64,000 nt of DNA. Origin: Thunnus maccoyii (taxonomy: Eukaryota; Chordata; Actinopteri; Scombriformes; Scombridae). The stretch's first letter is position 1. The number at the start of each line of letters is the position of its first letter. The DNA is taken from positions 2,294,001-2,358,000 of the forward strand of contig NC_056551.1 in assembly GCF_910596095.1 (NCBI RefSeq), in the 5' to 3' direction. Below are positions 44,713-57,720 of the stretch, in pieces. The notes beneath the pieces were generated by a model that worked only from the letters and a program-made list of their open reading frames with translations, made no database searches and was not told where the DNA came from. Made by a program: the position numbers and the translations under genes.

Positions 44713-45569
44713 ACCAAACACAAATTTATCTCACACTACTGCATCAGTCTGAGAGAGATCTAAATGGACTAGTTTGACATGGTTTTTCATTTTATCCCTC
44801 TTTCCATCTCTCTAACAGGAAAACAAAAAGAGGGAGCAGGAGAGCAGCTTCAGGGGCCCTTGAGGGGCCCCCACAAAAAAAGATCGAGTGAAGACTAGCT
44901 GTTGAGCCAGAGAGGAGATCCAGACCTCAACCTTCCACCTCTGGACCATCGCAACCAGATAAATGATCCAGTGTGAATTAGGATTTTGTAAGCATATGAG
45001 CTATAAGAAACGGTGTTAGTTTGACAGATGTCGTTATCACAAGATCAGAGGTTAAACTATTTTAGTTTCAAACTAAAAGTGCTATCCTTAAAGCCTGTCC
45101 ACTTGAGCCAAACTTCAAACTGGCCCAACATGTTTTCATATACCACTGATCAGTCTGTCATGTTATTTTTCTTCCAACAGAACACCATACATTTTTTAAG
45201 TTCTTAACAAAATGATGGTGTTTATTTTGCTTCCTGACTGCTGATCCCCCACATGCCCCCTGTTGCTGCCCCCTGCTGTAAGCCAGGTGAGGGTGTAGAC
45301 CACCATGTTCCTCCTCCAGTCTATTTGCACCATCATCACACAGACAGAACTAACTCTGATAGGTCACAGGAGCCATGTTGTTCACTCTTTGGTCTGGGTC
45401 TTACTGAGACACTGTCACAATTTGTCCATTGGAAGGAAATGAAGGAATTTGAGTGATTATTGAAATCTTTGCCGCAAAACTCAATACTGCTGACACAGAA
45501 GTGAGGGCAAGTGGAGATTCTGTGTGTTACAGTTTGTCAGAAATTGTGTGCAATATTTTGTATGTACGA

Positions 45570-46200
45570 CTTGCAGAGATGTGGACTCAAGTCAGACTCA
45601 AGTCATGAATTTGATGACTTAACAAAATCATAAAATACGATCATGATCATTCATAGATATGCTAGCCTATCTATGAAAGTGTTATGTTATGATTAACTCT
45701 TTGTTTTCCTAAGAGCCAACTATGTTGCATGCGTTGGAGGTAAGGTACACTCGGCATTTCAGACCAGCAGATAAACAACAGATGATACCTCAAATGATTA
45801 CATATGGATTAAAGACTATGCTGATCATACAGTACCAATCAAAAGTTTGGGCACGCCTTCCTATTCACTTATAATACATTTCATAAAGTTTATTTGAAAG
45901 TAATGAATTAAAACTCACATTTAAAAAGCATCCTGCATTTCTGTAATTTTACTGTTATTCTGTTTAAAAATATAAATTGATTTTTAAAATTCTATATTTG
46001 GTGCATAGTGACTTGTGTATGTCACAAAACTTAGGAATTGAACTTGACTTGCGACTTGCACACGTATGACTTGCAAAACAGAGTGTTACTAATTGTAATG
46101 AACTAACATTAACAATGGATCTATTCATTTTATTATTTACTCCTGTGCTTTTCCTACAGTCACATATCAAAATGTCTTCTGTGAAAAGGGCCTATGACTG
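45570..46200 (+). repeat. Composite repeat: family D copy 2 embedded in a GACTTGAGTC-type repeat
   Basis: 45585-45625 and 46035-46085 carry repeated ACTCAAGTC / GACTTGCGACTTGCA words of one repeat. Between them 45825-45865 holds AGTACCAATCAAAAGTTTGGGCACGCC, a Tc1-end-like sequence, and 46142-46200 has CCTGTGCTTTTCCTAC with AAATGTCTTCTGTGAAAA. This suggests nested insertions. Confidence 0.5.
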
Positions 46201-46721
46201 TTCCACCTCTGACTACTGCTGTACACAGGAGAGGTGATACAAAGCTATCCTAATGCAAACAACAATATTATTGGGAAAAAATTCCAAAATTGATCATTTA
46301 AAGCTGCATTTCTCAACTTCAACAGAGTGTAAGTGAGATATTTCAAGTCTGAAAAATGTAGGAGTAAAAAGTGTTTACTGTTGTTGTCTGGTTCATTGAC
46401 ATCAATTCACCTTCGCTGAGAGATATTTGACCTTCATCATTTACTGCTGTCCAGGACTAAAGGACACTGTCTCTCTACTGCAAAGTGATCTGTTTCAGTG
46501 TTTTCCCTATACTTCACTGTTAATTAAGTTAATTGTTATAAATCTACTCATATTGATTTATTGATTGTCAAAATTATCCACTTATTCAATTTTAGATAAA
46601 TTCTGGGGGCTGTACAAAACTGTGGACATTTAAAGGTTGTTACGAAAATGGTTTGAAACTTTTGAAATGCCTTGACATAATTAATAAAAGATGGTGATGT
46701 ATCTTGTGAAATTCGCAATTC

Positions 46722-46770
46722 TCGCGCGCGCGCGCGCGCACACACTCACACACACACACAAACAAACAAA
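46722..46770. repeat. (CG)n(CA)n alternating purine-pyrimidine tract
   Basis: CTCGCGCG continues as an uninterrupted CG run of about 17 bases, then CACACT and a CA run, then (CAAA)3. Alternating CG/CA of this length is a classical Z-DNA-forming sequence. It lies about 0.6 kb upstream of the naif1 start. Confidence 0.85.
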
Positions 46771-47104
46771 TGCATCTCTTTCTTTTTTTTTGAATCTTAG
46801 TTTATTGGGTTTTCAGAGCACAAAATGCATTTCTTATGGCACGTGCAGTGTGTCCATCCTTCTGTCAACATGTAAACAGTATTTTCAATAGTTGTTTTTT
46901 TTTTTTTTTTTAATGTGTTTATCTTTTATGATGATTTTACAGGTTACTGCTGCTTGGAGTACTTCCTGCAAGTCTCTATGTTGTTGTTATTCAAATATTG
47001 AAATACAAAAGAGGAAAAAACGACTCTATTCACCAACTACGACGATAAAGTAGGATGGGTGAGGATCTTTATTTGGCGTTTAACTGACATAGTTTGTTTG
47101 GCTC

Positions 47105-47343
47105 GCTGATTGATTGGCGTTTGGTTTAACCAATAGTAACAGAGCAAATAGCATAACCGCGAGACACTGAACCAATGAGGTGTCAGTGGGCGGGGCTTAA
47201 TGCCAAGCTAACGTAAGCGTTGTTAGTAGGAAGAAGAAGCCGATTCTGGAAGCCATTACGTTGCGCACATCTATTGAGTAAATCCTACTATTTTTGCGTA
47301 CAATACGCACAATTACCTCTCCAAAAGAGGAATTTCTGCAATT
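47105..47343 (+). promoter_or_regulatory. naif1: naif1 promoter and 5' UTR
   Basis: Contains ATTGG at about 47112, ACCAATAG at about 47130 and ACCAATGAGG at 47171, plus a GC box GGGCGGGGC at 47188-47196, all within 90 bp and 150-230 bp before the start codon. CCAAT triplets with a GC box and no TATA box are typical of NF-Y/Sp1 housekeeping promoters. The start ATG at 47344 is preceded by GCAATT. Confidence 0.6.
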
Positions 47344-50300
47344 ATGGCATCGGTCGCGAAAAAGAGAAAAATGAATTTCTCGGAGAGAGAGGTGGAAATT
47401 ATTGTGGAAGAAATAGAGAAACAAAAGCATACACTGGTTAACCACTTCAATGCTGGAGTCACCCACATGGCAAAGAATAACGCGTGGGTGGATATACTGA
47501 AAAAGGTGAACGCTGTCACCACCTGTCCCAGAGAGTTGCCAGAGGTGAAAAAGAAGTGGTCTGATATGAAGACGGAGGTCCGGCGGAAAGTGGCCCAGGC
47601 GCGGGCTGCTATAGAGGGGACCTCCGCTGACTGCACTCCGGTTCCCGTCATCCTCACTGCCATGCAGCAGAGGATCTGTAACCTCCTGGGGGAAGCCACC
47701 ATCATCAGTTTACCTGCGGGAGACTCGGATGCTGAGATCACTTTACCTGTTACAGTGAACACCGCTACCACGGTCACACTAGCAGACAGTAAGTTGACTA
47801 AACTTTCACTCTGAGCATGCACAGGATGCAGTTACAGTCAGAGGAGATGTACTCACTGAGAAGTTCATATGTTGCCCTCTGGTGGATCCAGCCTCACAGC
47901 TCAGTCAGTGCCTTTATTATTATCTGAGTGTGTTCCCACAGCCCTGTTACATTGACTCAGTGCCCATTAAACCACACCACCCAACATGTTCCAGTGTGTT
48001 CATGTGAATACATTTTAAACAGCTCATTTCATAACACTTTAGCTACATATGTCAGATGTTTCTTCTTTACTTTAAGCTACGTATTTAAAAAAATAAATCC
48101 ATTACTTTTAGCTGTTGCAACTCTTTATCTGTTAAATTAACTAACAATTTAAACTGTTTATTCATTACGTTTAGCTAACCATTTTAACCATTTATCCAGA
48201 CAAAGACCAATCAGCTGTGTGACCACTGAGTCTAGTTTGCACTGTTAATTTCTTTTTGACATTGTGAGTGTATGTAACATGCTGTTGTGTGTAGCTTTGA
48301 ATTTTATGTTTTGTATGGTGGGTTCTGTGTGGTTTTTTTGTTTTTTGGGTTTTTTTTTTGTTTTTGTTTGTTTGTTTGTTTTTTTGTTTTGTACTGTTTT
48401 TTGTTGTACTGTTGTTTTGATTATGGGGGACTACGGATGCAAATTAGCTTCGAGCTAACTCCAGTGCAGTGCGTCTTTAATGTTTAAAACTGCACACTGT
48501 CCCAATCAATAAATCAAATCAACATACAGTTACTTTTAGCTAACTGTTTAGACTTCTATGCTCGCTTGCTAATATTATAATATCTAATTTTTCAAATTAG
48601 TTGAGCCACAATCTTTCTATGTACTCCCTGGAACCTGCAGCGGTACTCCCTGGGGTACAAGCACCCCTCGTTGGCTGAAGTAAACTGTTCAGGCTATGAC
48701 ACATTATTATTATGTATAAGATTCAGTTCAAACTACACTGTTGACTGGTCTTGGAAATACATATCCAGCTGTAGAACAGATGCTGCACCACTTACAGTAC
48801 CTCCTGAGAAAAGAAATGACAATAAACATGCAACCAGAGAAAAGATGAGCACATCAATATGGTTATCTTTGGGTCACAGGATTACATGTATTTCACTTGT
48901 TTTATTGAACTCAAGAAACCAGGCCTGGTAAGGATTAGGGGTAAGAGAAAATGCGCCACAGTTAGTGTGATAAGAAGTCAAATGATGAGGGCATGAATTC
49001 AGGATTTGATCTCACTCATTAGGCCCTCATCTCCCTCACTGAAGCAACATGAAATCAATGAAATCACTGTTTGGTTGGAAGGTAAAACTCACCCCAAAAC
49101 TCCCAACTGTCCTTCCAATTTTTTATCGCACTCTCATAAAGTTGGGGGACTCATAAAAGAAATGTAATTGTAGCAGAGGCTGAGATTTCCTTATAAGCTC
49201 CAACAACGCTGTATCCTACAATTCCCATAACGCAACACCACAGTGTATTTCTGTTAGACCCTCCTTTCCTGGTAAACAGCTTGTAACACAAGCTTTCACT
49301 TACACATTCATAGTCTCCAGTTCCAAGCTGAGTTTTTTTTTCTCAGAGCTCTCAATGACAAAACTCTCAATGTTTTCACCAGCAAACTGACATGTAAAAA
49401 TCAGTGGAATGCCCCTTTAAGTGAAGAGGTGTCCTTTATTAAAGCTAAATATCCACACTGATCAGAAACAACACCTGTAGTTGACAAATAAAATGCAGTT
49501 AATATGAAATTTCACATTTACAGAAATACAGACTTAAAGTGTATAAAGAGTAACCGTTCCTGTGATTGGCTCCTGTCTTCTGCTCTTGTTCATCACCTTT
49601 TCCTTGTCACGTCCTGGTAGCTGATGACTCGGTGTAGTGAGGTAGGAGAGGACATGTGGCACTTTTAGGAGAAAATGATTAAAGGGCCATACAAGTGTTT
49701 CTGCAGGTTTTAATTGCTTTATGATTGAGTGTTTTAGATTGTGTCTTTTTTTTCTGTGATTGCTGGTTTACTACAGTCTTGTCTTTTTCGCTCATATTCT
49801 ATCTGTGTGTATTTTAGCTCTTCCAGCAGGCACAGGCGCAGTTTGTGATGAAGCAAAGCCATTGAACGGTGAGTTTTTTTTACCTTCAGCAAAAATTCCT
49901 CCATACATGCAAGAAATGGGACGATTTTTGAGCAGTCAGTGTATTTCCTCACTCCATCCACATGATACAAAGTAAGGTCTCCCAACATTGATTTGATCAT
50001 TGCATATGATTTCTGATCAGCACAGACTACTGTGTGATAGCCTTGAAATGACATCTATTGCTTCTCCCTTTGAAGAATCTATGAATATATGAAACGAAAT
50101 GTGTCCTACTTAATTGTGATGTGTCTCTCTCAATGTATAGGCTTCAAGCTTCCACATCACACTTGTGTAAGTTGTATACTGAACCACGATTGGTGCTAAG
50201 CTAGTTGTGCTGTCATAAATCTTGCTCATAGATACACACCTTAAACTCGAGGTGAGAAACGTTCCCCCTTCAGCAGATTAAAACAAACTCTGCACCTACA

Positions 50301-51360
50301 TCAAGCAAAACATATTTTTTGAGTGGAGGGGGACTTTAAGTTTCCTTCTCATGGAAAACAGTACAAACATTTAGATATTCCTCAAAGAAAAAAAATAACA
50401 AAATGAGTGAAGAACACTCTTAGACAAGAGGGCATCAATAAAATGGCTTTGAGAATAAATCTTGAGATGAGACATACACAATCAACAGAGTTTGATGACC
50501 TGACCTCCAAAATCTAGGAGCCAGGACAGCAAAAGCTTGATCACTTTGAGTCTTGAGTGGGACACAACCAGGAGCTCTTGTTCTGATGACCTGAGAGGCC
50601 TCAGTGGACGTGTGTGTGAACAGCAACTCACTGATACATGGTGGAGTCAAATCACATGAAAACTGAAACTGAAACTGAAATCCACAATAATTCTGTTGGT
50701 TGATCAGAGCTTTTAAATGCAACATGAACAGCTAGATGTATAGACCACACAAGATTTGATGCGGGTGTGCGTCCGGGACAGTTTGTGCTGATTTTCTGTC
50801 CCTTTTCCAGCTGAAACAACTTACCACACACTGGAGGATGGAGGCGTGGTGGAGTACTGCACCACCACCGTAGGCGATTCTGCTCCCACTGTTGTGGCGG
50901 CTGTTGAGGCTCCAGTGGAGATGCTGGCCTCGTCTTCAGCTTCCCCACCGCCGCCTCAGGGTCAGGCCAAACCCCAGGAACTGAAGAGCCGCATCGCCCT
51001 CAACTCAGCCCGCCTCCTGCAGGAGCAGAGAGTCACCAACGTCCACATCCGACAGATCGCCCAGCACCTGGAGGGCCAGAACGAGCTGCTGCAGATGATG
51101 CGGCGCTCCCAGGAGGCTCAGGCGTTTGCCCAGGAAAGACAGGCCCAGGCCCTGGAAGGTACCCAGGCTGCCCTGCTCGCATTAGTGCAGATGCTCAGGC
51201 CTGCTCTAAAAGACTTGCGCAAATTCCTTCAGAGTGGGACTGAGGTCGCAAACTCCAGCAGCACAGCAGTGGGAGCGCCGGCTGACGGGGCAGGAACAGA
51301 GGACCAGAGCAGGCCCAAAACACCGCCACCGCCTCCACAGCCAGCTGAGGAGACACAATA

Positions 51361-51361
<1 letters not shown>
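47344..51361 (+). CDS. naif1: Nuclear apoptosis-inducing factor 1, complete
   Basis: Two coding exons, 47344-47788 (donor GTAAGT) and 50811-51361 (acceptor CCTTTTCCAG, stop TAG), joined in phase 1: 331 aa (human about 327). Exon 1 starts [20 protein letters not shown] and holds a Myb/SANT-like trihelix DNA-binding domain (about residues 9-85: W at [20 protein letters not shown]) with a basic nuclear signal at KKRK. Then comes [18 protein letters not shown]. Exon 2 starts at [16 protein letters not shown] and ends with a coiled-coil helical region ([24 protein letters not shown]) and a Pro-rich tail. NAIF1 is nuclear, promotes apoptosis when overexpressed and descends from the Myb-like protein of Harbinger transposons, whose transposase relative is HARBI1. 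It is divergent from slc25a25, as neighbours in human 9q34. Confidence 0.95.
47900..49750. other. naif1 intron, part 1
   Basis: Non-coding. 48330-48415 is a T/G simple-sequence tract (TTTGTTTG runs). The rest contains no recognised exon or named repeat. Confidence 0.55.
49827..49868 (+). CDS. naif1: Candidate in-frame cassette exon of naif1
   Basis: Preceded by TTTTAGCTCTTCCAG(CAG) and followed by GTGAGT. With either acceptor of the CAGCAG pair it is 42 or 39 nt, so it keeps the phase-1 frame of the naif1 junction. It would insert [15 protein letters not shown]-like residues just before ETTYH. There is no internal stop. I do not recall such an exon in mammalian NAIF1, so this rests on splice signals and frame only. 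Confidence 0.35.
50145..50335 (+). repeat. Dispersed repeat family B, copy 2
   Basis: Second copy of the repeat at 16940-17165: CACACTTGTGTAAGTTGTATA, CTAGTTGTGCTGTCATAAATC, CTTCAGCAGATTAAA and ACATATTTTTTGAGTGGAGG. It lies in the naif1 intron. Confidence 0.8.
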
Positions 51362-51399
<38 letters not shown>

Positions 51400-51845
51400 T
51401 GCTTGTGTTTGTGTGTGTGTGTTTGTGTGTGGTGCACTGACTCCTGCCTGCATTGCACTTACTGTAGAGGAGTCCATGGACACAGACTTCAAAGAACCAT
51501 GAAAAACACGTCAGGAGTTGCCTTAGGAAGAGCATGTACAGAATTTTATCTGTTTTATGATTTGTTACAGGAGCCAGAAAAAGTTATGTTACCACATTAT
51601 TTTTTACTTTTTACATTCTGTCAGTGTTTGGCAGCATGTTTATGTTATTTAATTCATTGGATTTGATATTGAAATGATGTTTTTAATGCGAGGTCATCCC
51701 CCTGATGTGGGCTGAAGATGAAGAAGTCATCCTGCAGTTTTGCCTAAAATGAAGAACAATCAGTCTTGTTTTTAAGATTATAGTCATTTAGGTTCTTCAG
51801 TTAGTGTGCACCACGACTTCAGAACTGAATAAAATTTGAAGAAAT
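51362..51845 (+). other. naif1: naif1 3' UTR with GT microsatellite and poly(A) signal
   Basis: A (GT)n tract with TTTG interruptions (51366-51432) begins five bases after the stop codon. An AATAAA lies at about 51827-51832, giving a UTR of roughly 480 nt. Confidence 0.7.
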
Positions 51846-52979
51846 ATGAGCTGCCTGTGTTTTCCCTATAGGCTGCATCACTAATAATCAATCAGAAGAG
51901 GTCAGTGTGTAAGCACGTTTCATCACTGGTGGATCAGCAGGAAAAACTGGGAAGGGTGTGTTATGTGAAATAGAGTATATGCTTTTTAATCAGGAGCACT
52001 GGAGTCATATACCTTGATTTTTTGTAAAGTGAGTCAGATTTAACAGACGGGTTAAGCTGGTGTATGGTCTGATTTTATACATCAAGAAGGCTACATTATA
52101 TCAACAAAAGACAATGTAAGAAACACTGAAAACAGGGTCAGAAAACATTTCTACATTTTTATAGCTCTCTACCAACAACAACCTAAAGACATTACTTAAT
52201 TAACTATTTTAATTAATTAAACACTGAAAACGGACTAAGATAATGTTTCACCCTGTTCCAGTTGCATATCAGTTGCTCCATATCAGCTGGATGTATAAAT
52301 AGATAACTGTCTGCTAACATGTTAGCCATTACAACTTTATAAATGATATGTCAGATATTGTGTTTTCAGGGTTTTTTCGGAGTTCTTCTGCCCCCAGGTG
52401 GCCATTATTGTAGCTTTGACAAGGAGTATATAGCGCCAAGGTATAATACTTATGTTTATATCCTTAGCACAGGTGGGCTTCAATAATCCACTTCAGCCCT
52501 GTGGCCATGAAAAACAATGCACTCCAAAGAACCTGAGTAATGTGTTTTGTTTGTTATCCAGTAACCATGAGGCTCATCCTGGATTATTCTCTACATGTCA
52601 TCTATATTTATGGACCATACCTGTGTGTTAGCCAGCGCATATGTCAGCATATCACACAAAGCTCACCACATTTTCTCATTGGTGTTAATTATCTATCAAT
52701 ATGTATCATTAGATCAGTGGGGGAACAAAACAATTCTGAGAAACTCAAAAAAAAAAAAAAAAAAAAATCTGAGATTTATTTATTTTAACGCAACTCCCAC
52801 TAATCAGACTTCTAAAATCAAATCAACAACTAAAGTTGGTATTTTGAGCAAATTTGATTCTGATAAATTCATATTTTTTGTTTAATATATTTTTATTAAT
52901 ATTAATTAATTCATTTTCTATTCATTAATAGCGGTGGTAATAGTAGTGTTTTATTTATTTTTTATGTTTTGACGTGGCT

Positions 52980-52980
<1 letters not shown>
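51846..52980. other. Intergenic DNA between naif1 and eeig1
   Basis: AT-rich, with an A-run of about 21 at 52747-52767 and a palindromic TTAATTAA-rich patch near 52195-52220. No coding sequence or named repeat recognised. Confidence 0.6.
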
Positions 52981-53929
<949 letters not shown>

Positions 53930-54242
53930 TAACCCATGAAAACCTCTACTGCATGCAGAGTATTGACACATTTGGGCATTGAGCTTCCTGTCGAAAGTAA
54001 CTGACTTTGCCTCCACAGGTGTTATATTCAATAGTTTCAATAGTTGATACTTTGCTGTTTTCTACAAATAGAGCTTGAGTGGATTATGCTCTATGCCCTG
54101 CTCTGTTTCAAAGGATTCACCTCTGTTTGTTGTTGGTTTTCCATCTCAGATAAGGGAGGTAATGCATTGTGACAGCTGTAAAACTGGTATGAAACTGAAT
54201 GTCTTGCAGTTCAACCTTTAGTACACTTTGTGTTATTCCTGG

Positions 54243-54490
54243 GAAAGTTGCCTTCGTGCTGTTTCTCAGCTCCACCCTGTCGCACATTCACACTGGGAGC
54301 TGCCCAGTATCGTCTTTGAGCCGCTCTGCTGGAGTATGTTGAGATTAAGTGGTTTGCTCAAGGGCCCGTGGGCAAAGTTGTTGAGGGAGTCAGGAACAAT
54401 AATCATTCAATCCTTCATACTGTTGGGATTCAAACTGGAAACCTTCCAGTCCCAGCTGGCTTCTCTTAACGTCTAGACAGTCCATGGTCG
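54243..54490 (-). mobile_element. Degraded tRNA-derived SINE in eeig1 intron 1
   Basis: On minus, GACTGTCTAGACGTTAAGAG then about 30 nt later CCAGTTTGAATCCC are decayed A and B boxes; the body includes CCCTTGAGCAAACCAC. Compared with the 30.5-kb SINE it is a different family or more diverged. Confidence 0.6.
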
Positions 54491-55154
54491 GTTCACTGAA
54501 ACTACAAAAAGACAGGGGCTATTTCTTGGTTTAAAATGAGTTCCAATAAAAACTGTTCACAGCAAGGTCTGTGGACTACTTAAAGTTGCTATTATTTTTT
54601 TTAAAAATGTGTATATATATATTTTAATACTGTGATCACCTCCTCTGTGTTGGGCTGGAGGCAGAAAGCTCAGACAACTTCAACAAATGAAACTAAATAA
54701 ATGTAAGTTTAGTTTTTTGTAGTTTGAGTGAACTGACCCTTTAATTATTAGCAATTAGTGGTTTCATAACAAATCAAAAGGTGACAGAATCACACACCCC
54801 CATCCTCTAGTGATTGGTATACACACCGCTCTGGCATGACCTAAGTAAGACTCAATCTAATTACATTTAAGGCCAAAATGAGTAAGCTTTGGGGAACTGC
54901 CCTGACAGGTCTGCAGGTCTGCAAGAATAACAGACAAACCTTTAATGGGCCTCATCAAAGTTTTTGCTCGTGGTAACCCATTTGGAGCATTCCCCAAAGT
55001 TTCAGATTTTAAAAAATCAGATTTCCTCCCCTCCAGGCAGCCATCATTTTTCATTCTTTTCTTTACAATTAGTAAATCAGGTCGCAGACACTATAAAGTT
55101 TCTTGCTTGAAATAGTTATGCAAATGACCACTCAACAATAACTTTACTTTGACA

Positions 55155-55443
55155 GTTAAATAGTTAATAGTCAACATTTTGACAAATATGCTTATTTGCT
55201 TTCTTTCCAAGAGTGACATGAGAGGATTGATATCACATCTCGGTCAGGGCGTAGTTAGCCTAGCTTAAGTAGCAGTAACAGATAGTTCTAGCACACAACC
55301 CCCTCACTGTTTATTTGTGAGCTTTAGAGGTGTTGGTAGGCATTTTTTTTTCCACTTTGGACAGAGCATCTACTCCCAGTCTTTATGCTAAGCTAGGCTA
55401 ATCGCCTCCCAGCTCCAACGCACTGAAACTATTCCTTTAAAGC
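55155..55443. repeat. Fold-back MITE family A, internally deleted copy
   Basis: Left TCAACATTTTGACAAATATGC with GTTAGCCTAGCTTAAG; right TTTATGCTAAGCTAGGCTAATC ending ACTATTCCTTTAA. Both halves are present within 290 bp, so the interior is deleted. Confidence 0.75.
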
Positions 55444-55759
55444 AGATGCTCACTGTGATGAATAATCTAAACAAGGCACGTTTCAAGTCAGTGCACGTTG
55501 AATTTCATACAATAGTGAAGTGAATAGAAACCAGTGACTGCCTGGGAAATATGGTTAGCAGTTTATAACAGCATTTTGCAAAGTGAGGAAAGACATAACC
55601 TCTTGAAAGACAGAACTGAAATGAAATGAAATGGTAAAAAACACACCCAGCTGAGGACAAAATAAGCAGAATAAATAACGAAGAAGGCAACATGGATGAA
55701 ATGAATAAAAGTTTATAGAAAGTATGAAACTGTCTCAGACGCTCCTCACACAAGCTGCA

Positions 55760-56320
55760 GAGTGGAAGCTGTGTCACCTTGAATGTAAATTCATGCTTTT
55801 ATATCGTCCCATCTTGACTATTGTAACTCCCTTTTCACCTAAACTATTGACCAGGTCCTCCAAAAGGTCTCATGTTACACTGATTGCTCTTCACTGTCTC
55901 CCCATCAAATTTAGAGTCCAATTCAAAGTTCTTGTGATCACCTATGGAGCTCTGCATGGTCAGGCACCTGCCTACATTAGAGATCTACTGCGGAGCTATG
56001 TTACCAGCAGGTCTCTAAGGTTCTCTAATCAGGATTTGCTGGTTCTTCCTAGACCTAGGCTTAAAATTAAAGGAGACTGTGCTTTTGAGGTTGTGGCTCC
56101 TAAACTTTGGAACTCTCGCCCATTGGATTTAAGATCTATGGATTCTGTGGACACCTTTAAAAAGCACATCAATACCCATTTGTTCAGACTTGCCTTTGTG
56201 TATTTTTTTCTGTTTTTATTGTGTTTTATGTCTGTATGTATGTTTATGCTTTATTTCCTCTGTGAAGCACGTTGTGATGTCTAAAGTTACTCACTCACTT
56301 ACTTACTTACTTTGGTCTTT
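55760..56320 (+). mobile_element. L2/CR1-like LINE, 3' fragment of the ORF plus tail
   Basis: A frame from about 55860 to 56200 encodes the C-terminal end after the reverse transcriptase of fish L2-like LINEs: LHCLPIKFRVQFKVL, YGALHGQAPAYI, FEVVAPKLWNSRPLDLRS, FKKHINTHLFRLAF. The 3' tail is CTCTGTGAAGCACGTTGTGA, then ACTCACTCACTTACTTACTT repeats. The 5' two thirds are missing. It sits in eeig1 intron 1 on the sense strand. Confidence 0.8.
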
Positions 56321-56633
56321 AACCTGGACACAGGAGCAGTCAGGAGCTTCCTGCATGAGGGTCAACAATTCAGACAGATAACTGGGCCGAGTAGTGCAAA
56401 GCCTTTTTAAAATAATCGCTAAGATCTGTAGGCCAGTGCAAAAATGGACGAGCAACTAGCAGATCCGGTTCTGCGCCAGCACATTTACCTGCATGCAAAT
56501 AACTCAGTTACTGTTTGAATACCAAGTATTTATGACACACAGTTACCTAACTTCCCCAGTAACCAAAGTTTATATGAAATACGTCATGTTCATGGCTGGA
56601 CGAATGAGCAGTGAGCAGTGAGCCCTCTGGGTA

Positions 56634-56860
56634 GGGCTTCAACTAATGATTATTTTCATTATTGATTAATCTCTCCATTATTTTCTCAATGAATCAATTA
56701 GTTGTTTGGTCTTTAAAATGTCAGAAAATGGTGATAATGTCTTCTTTTGTTCCAACCAACAGTCCACAACCCAAAGATTTTCAGTTTACTATATAGAAGA
56801 CTAAATAAACCAGAAAATATTCGTATTTAAGAAGCTGGAAACAGAGAATTTGGACAACAC
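56634..56860 (+). repeat. Dispersed repeat family E, copy 2
   Basis: AACTAATGATTATTTTCATTATTGATTAATC, split here as ordered words, then TTAGTTGTTTGGTCT, AACAGTCCACAACCC and AAGAAGCTGGAAACAGAG. A related degraded copy lies at 34938-35165. It is a sequence I know as common in percomorph fish. Confidence 0.6.
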
Positions 56861-57544
56861 CGCACACTACTCTTTCTTTAATGCTCCTTGAATCCTTCAA
56901 TCAAAAAGGTAATCTAACTGTACCGGAGCTGGTGCCCCTAAGATCATGATACTGTTCATCTGCTGCCAACATTTAAGTCAGAGACACTTGAAAAAATTTC
57001 ACTCCTATACTTAATTCAATAGAACACAGGCGTTGCCCCTGACATCCGGCACTGTTGCATAATGGACAAATAACAGCAGAGAGAGATTCAATAAAGACCT
57101 CCAACTCCTCAGCACAACACAAGGGACTGATTTTGTCAACAGGATCCTTCACAGTGTAGTAGTAGGTCTTTGTCAGTAACGTTCAATGTTCAGATGTCAA
57201 GAATAACCTTTTTATACAGTCAGACTTTTAAAAGCATGCAAAGGCACTGAGTCTTGAAAGAAACAATGCACTTTCTGCCAAAGCACTTACAGGTGCCTGA
57301 TTAGACCAACATTCAGTTGTGTTTACTTTGCTGGTATGAAGGAGAATTGGTCTTCTTTATCTTATATTTGCCTGCTGATTAATATTTTGCACTTGACTGC
57401 ATATTTTTCTCTGTACACTGCAAGGGCCAGACACCGCAGATGCAGACTGATAGACTGAGTTAATATTAGGTACCTGGGATAGCTAGTTACTTTAAAAACG
57501 CCTTTGGCTCAGTACCCACAACTAATGAAAGCATTCAGCTTCAT

Positions 57545-57720
57545 TAAAGGAATAGTTTGACATTTTGAGAAGTACACTTATTTGCTTTCTTGCTGAGAGT
57601 TAGATGAGAAGATCAACACCACTTTCATGTTTGTACACTAAATATGAAGCTAGAGCCAGCTGGAAATAAACTTAGCTTCCCTGAAAGCAGGGAAAATAGT
57701 TAGCCTGGTTGCTCAAATTT
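57545..57720 (+). repeat. Fold-back MITE family A, left-half copy
   Basis: Begins AAAGGAATAGTTTGACATTT, the best preserved terminus of the family, followed by TTATTTGCTTTCTTGCTGAG, GATGAGAAGATCAACACC and GCTAGAGCCAGC. The right half is missing. Confidence 0.75.

Noticed and set aside
47313-47822. 169-codon open frame on minus over naif1 exon 1
   Set aside because: It is the antisense shadow of a strongly conserved coding exon; its translation resembles no family and has no splice or promoter context.
49734-50054. 106-codon open frame on minus in the naif1 intron
   Set aside because: No recognisable domain, no supporting splice sites, and it overlaps the candidate naif1 cassette exon on the other strand.
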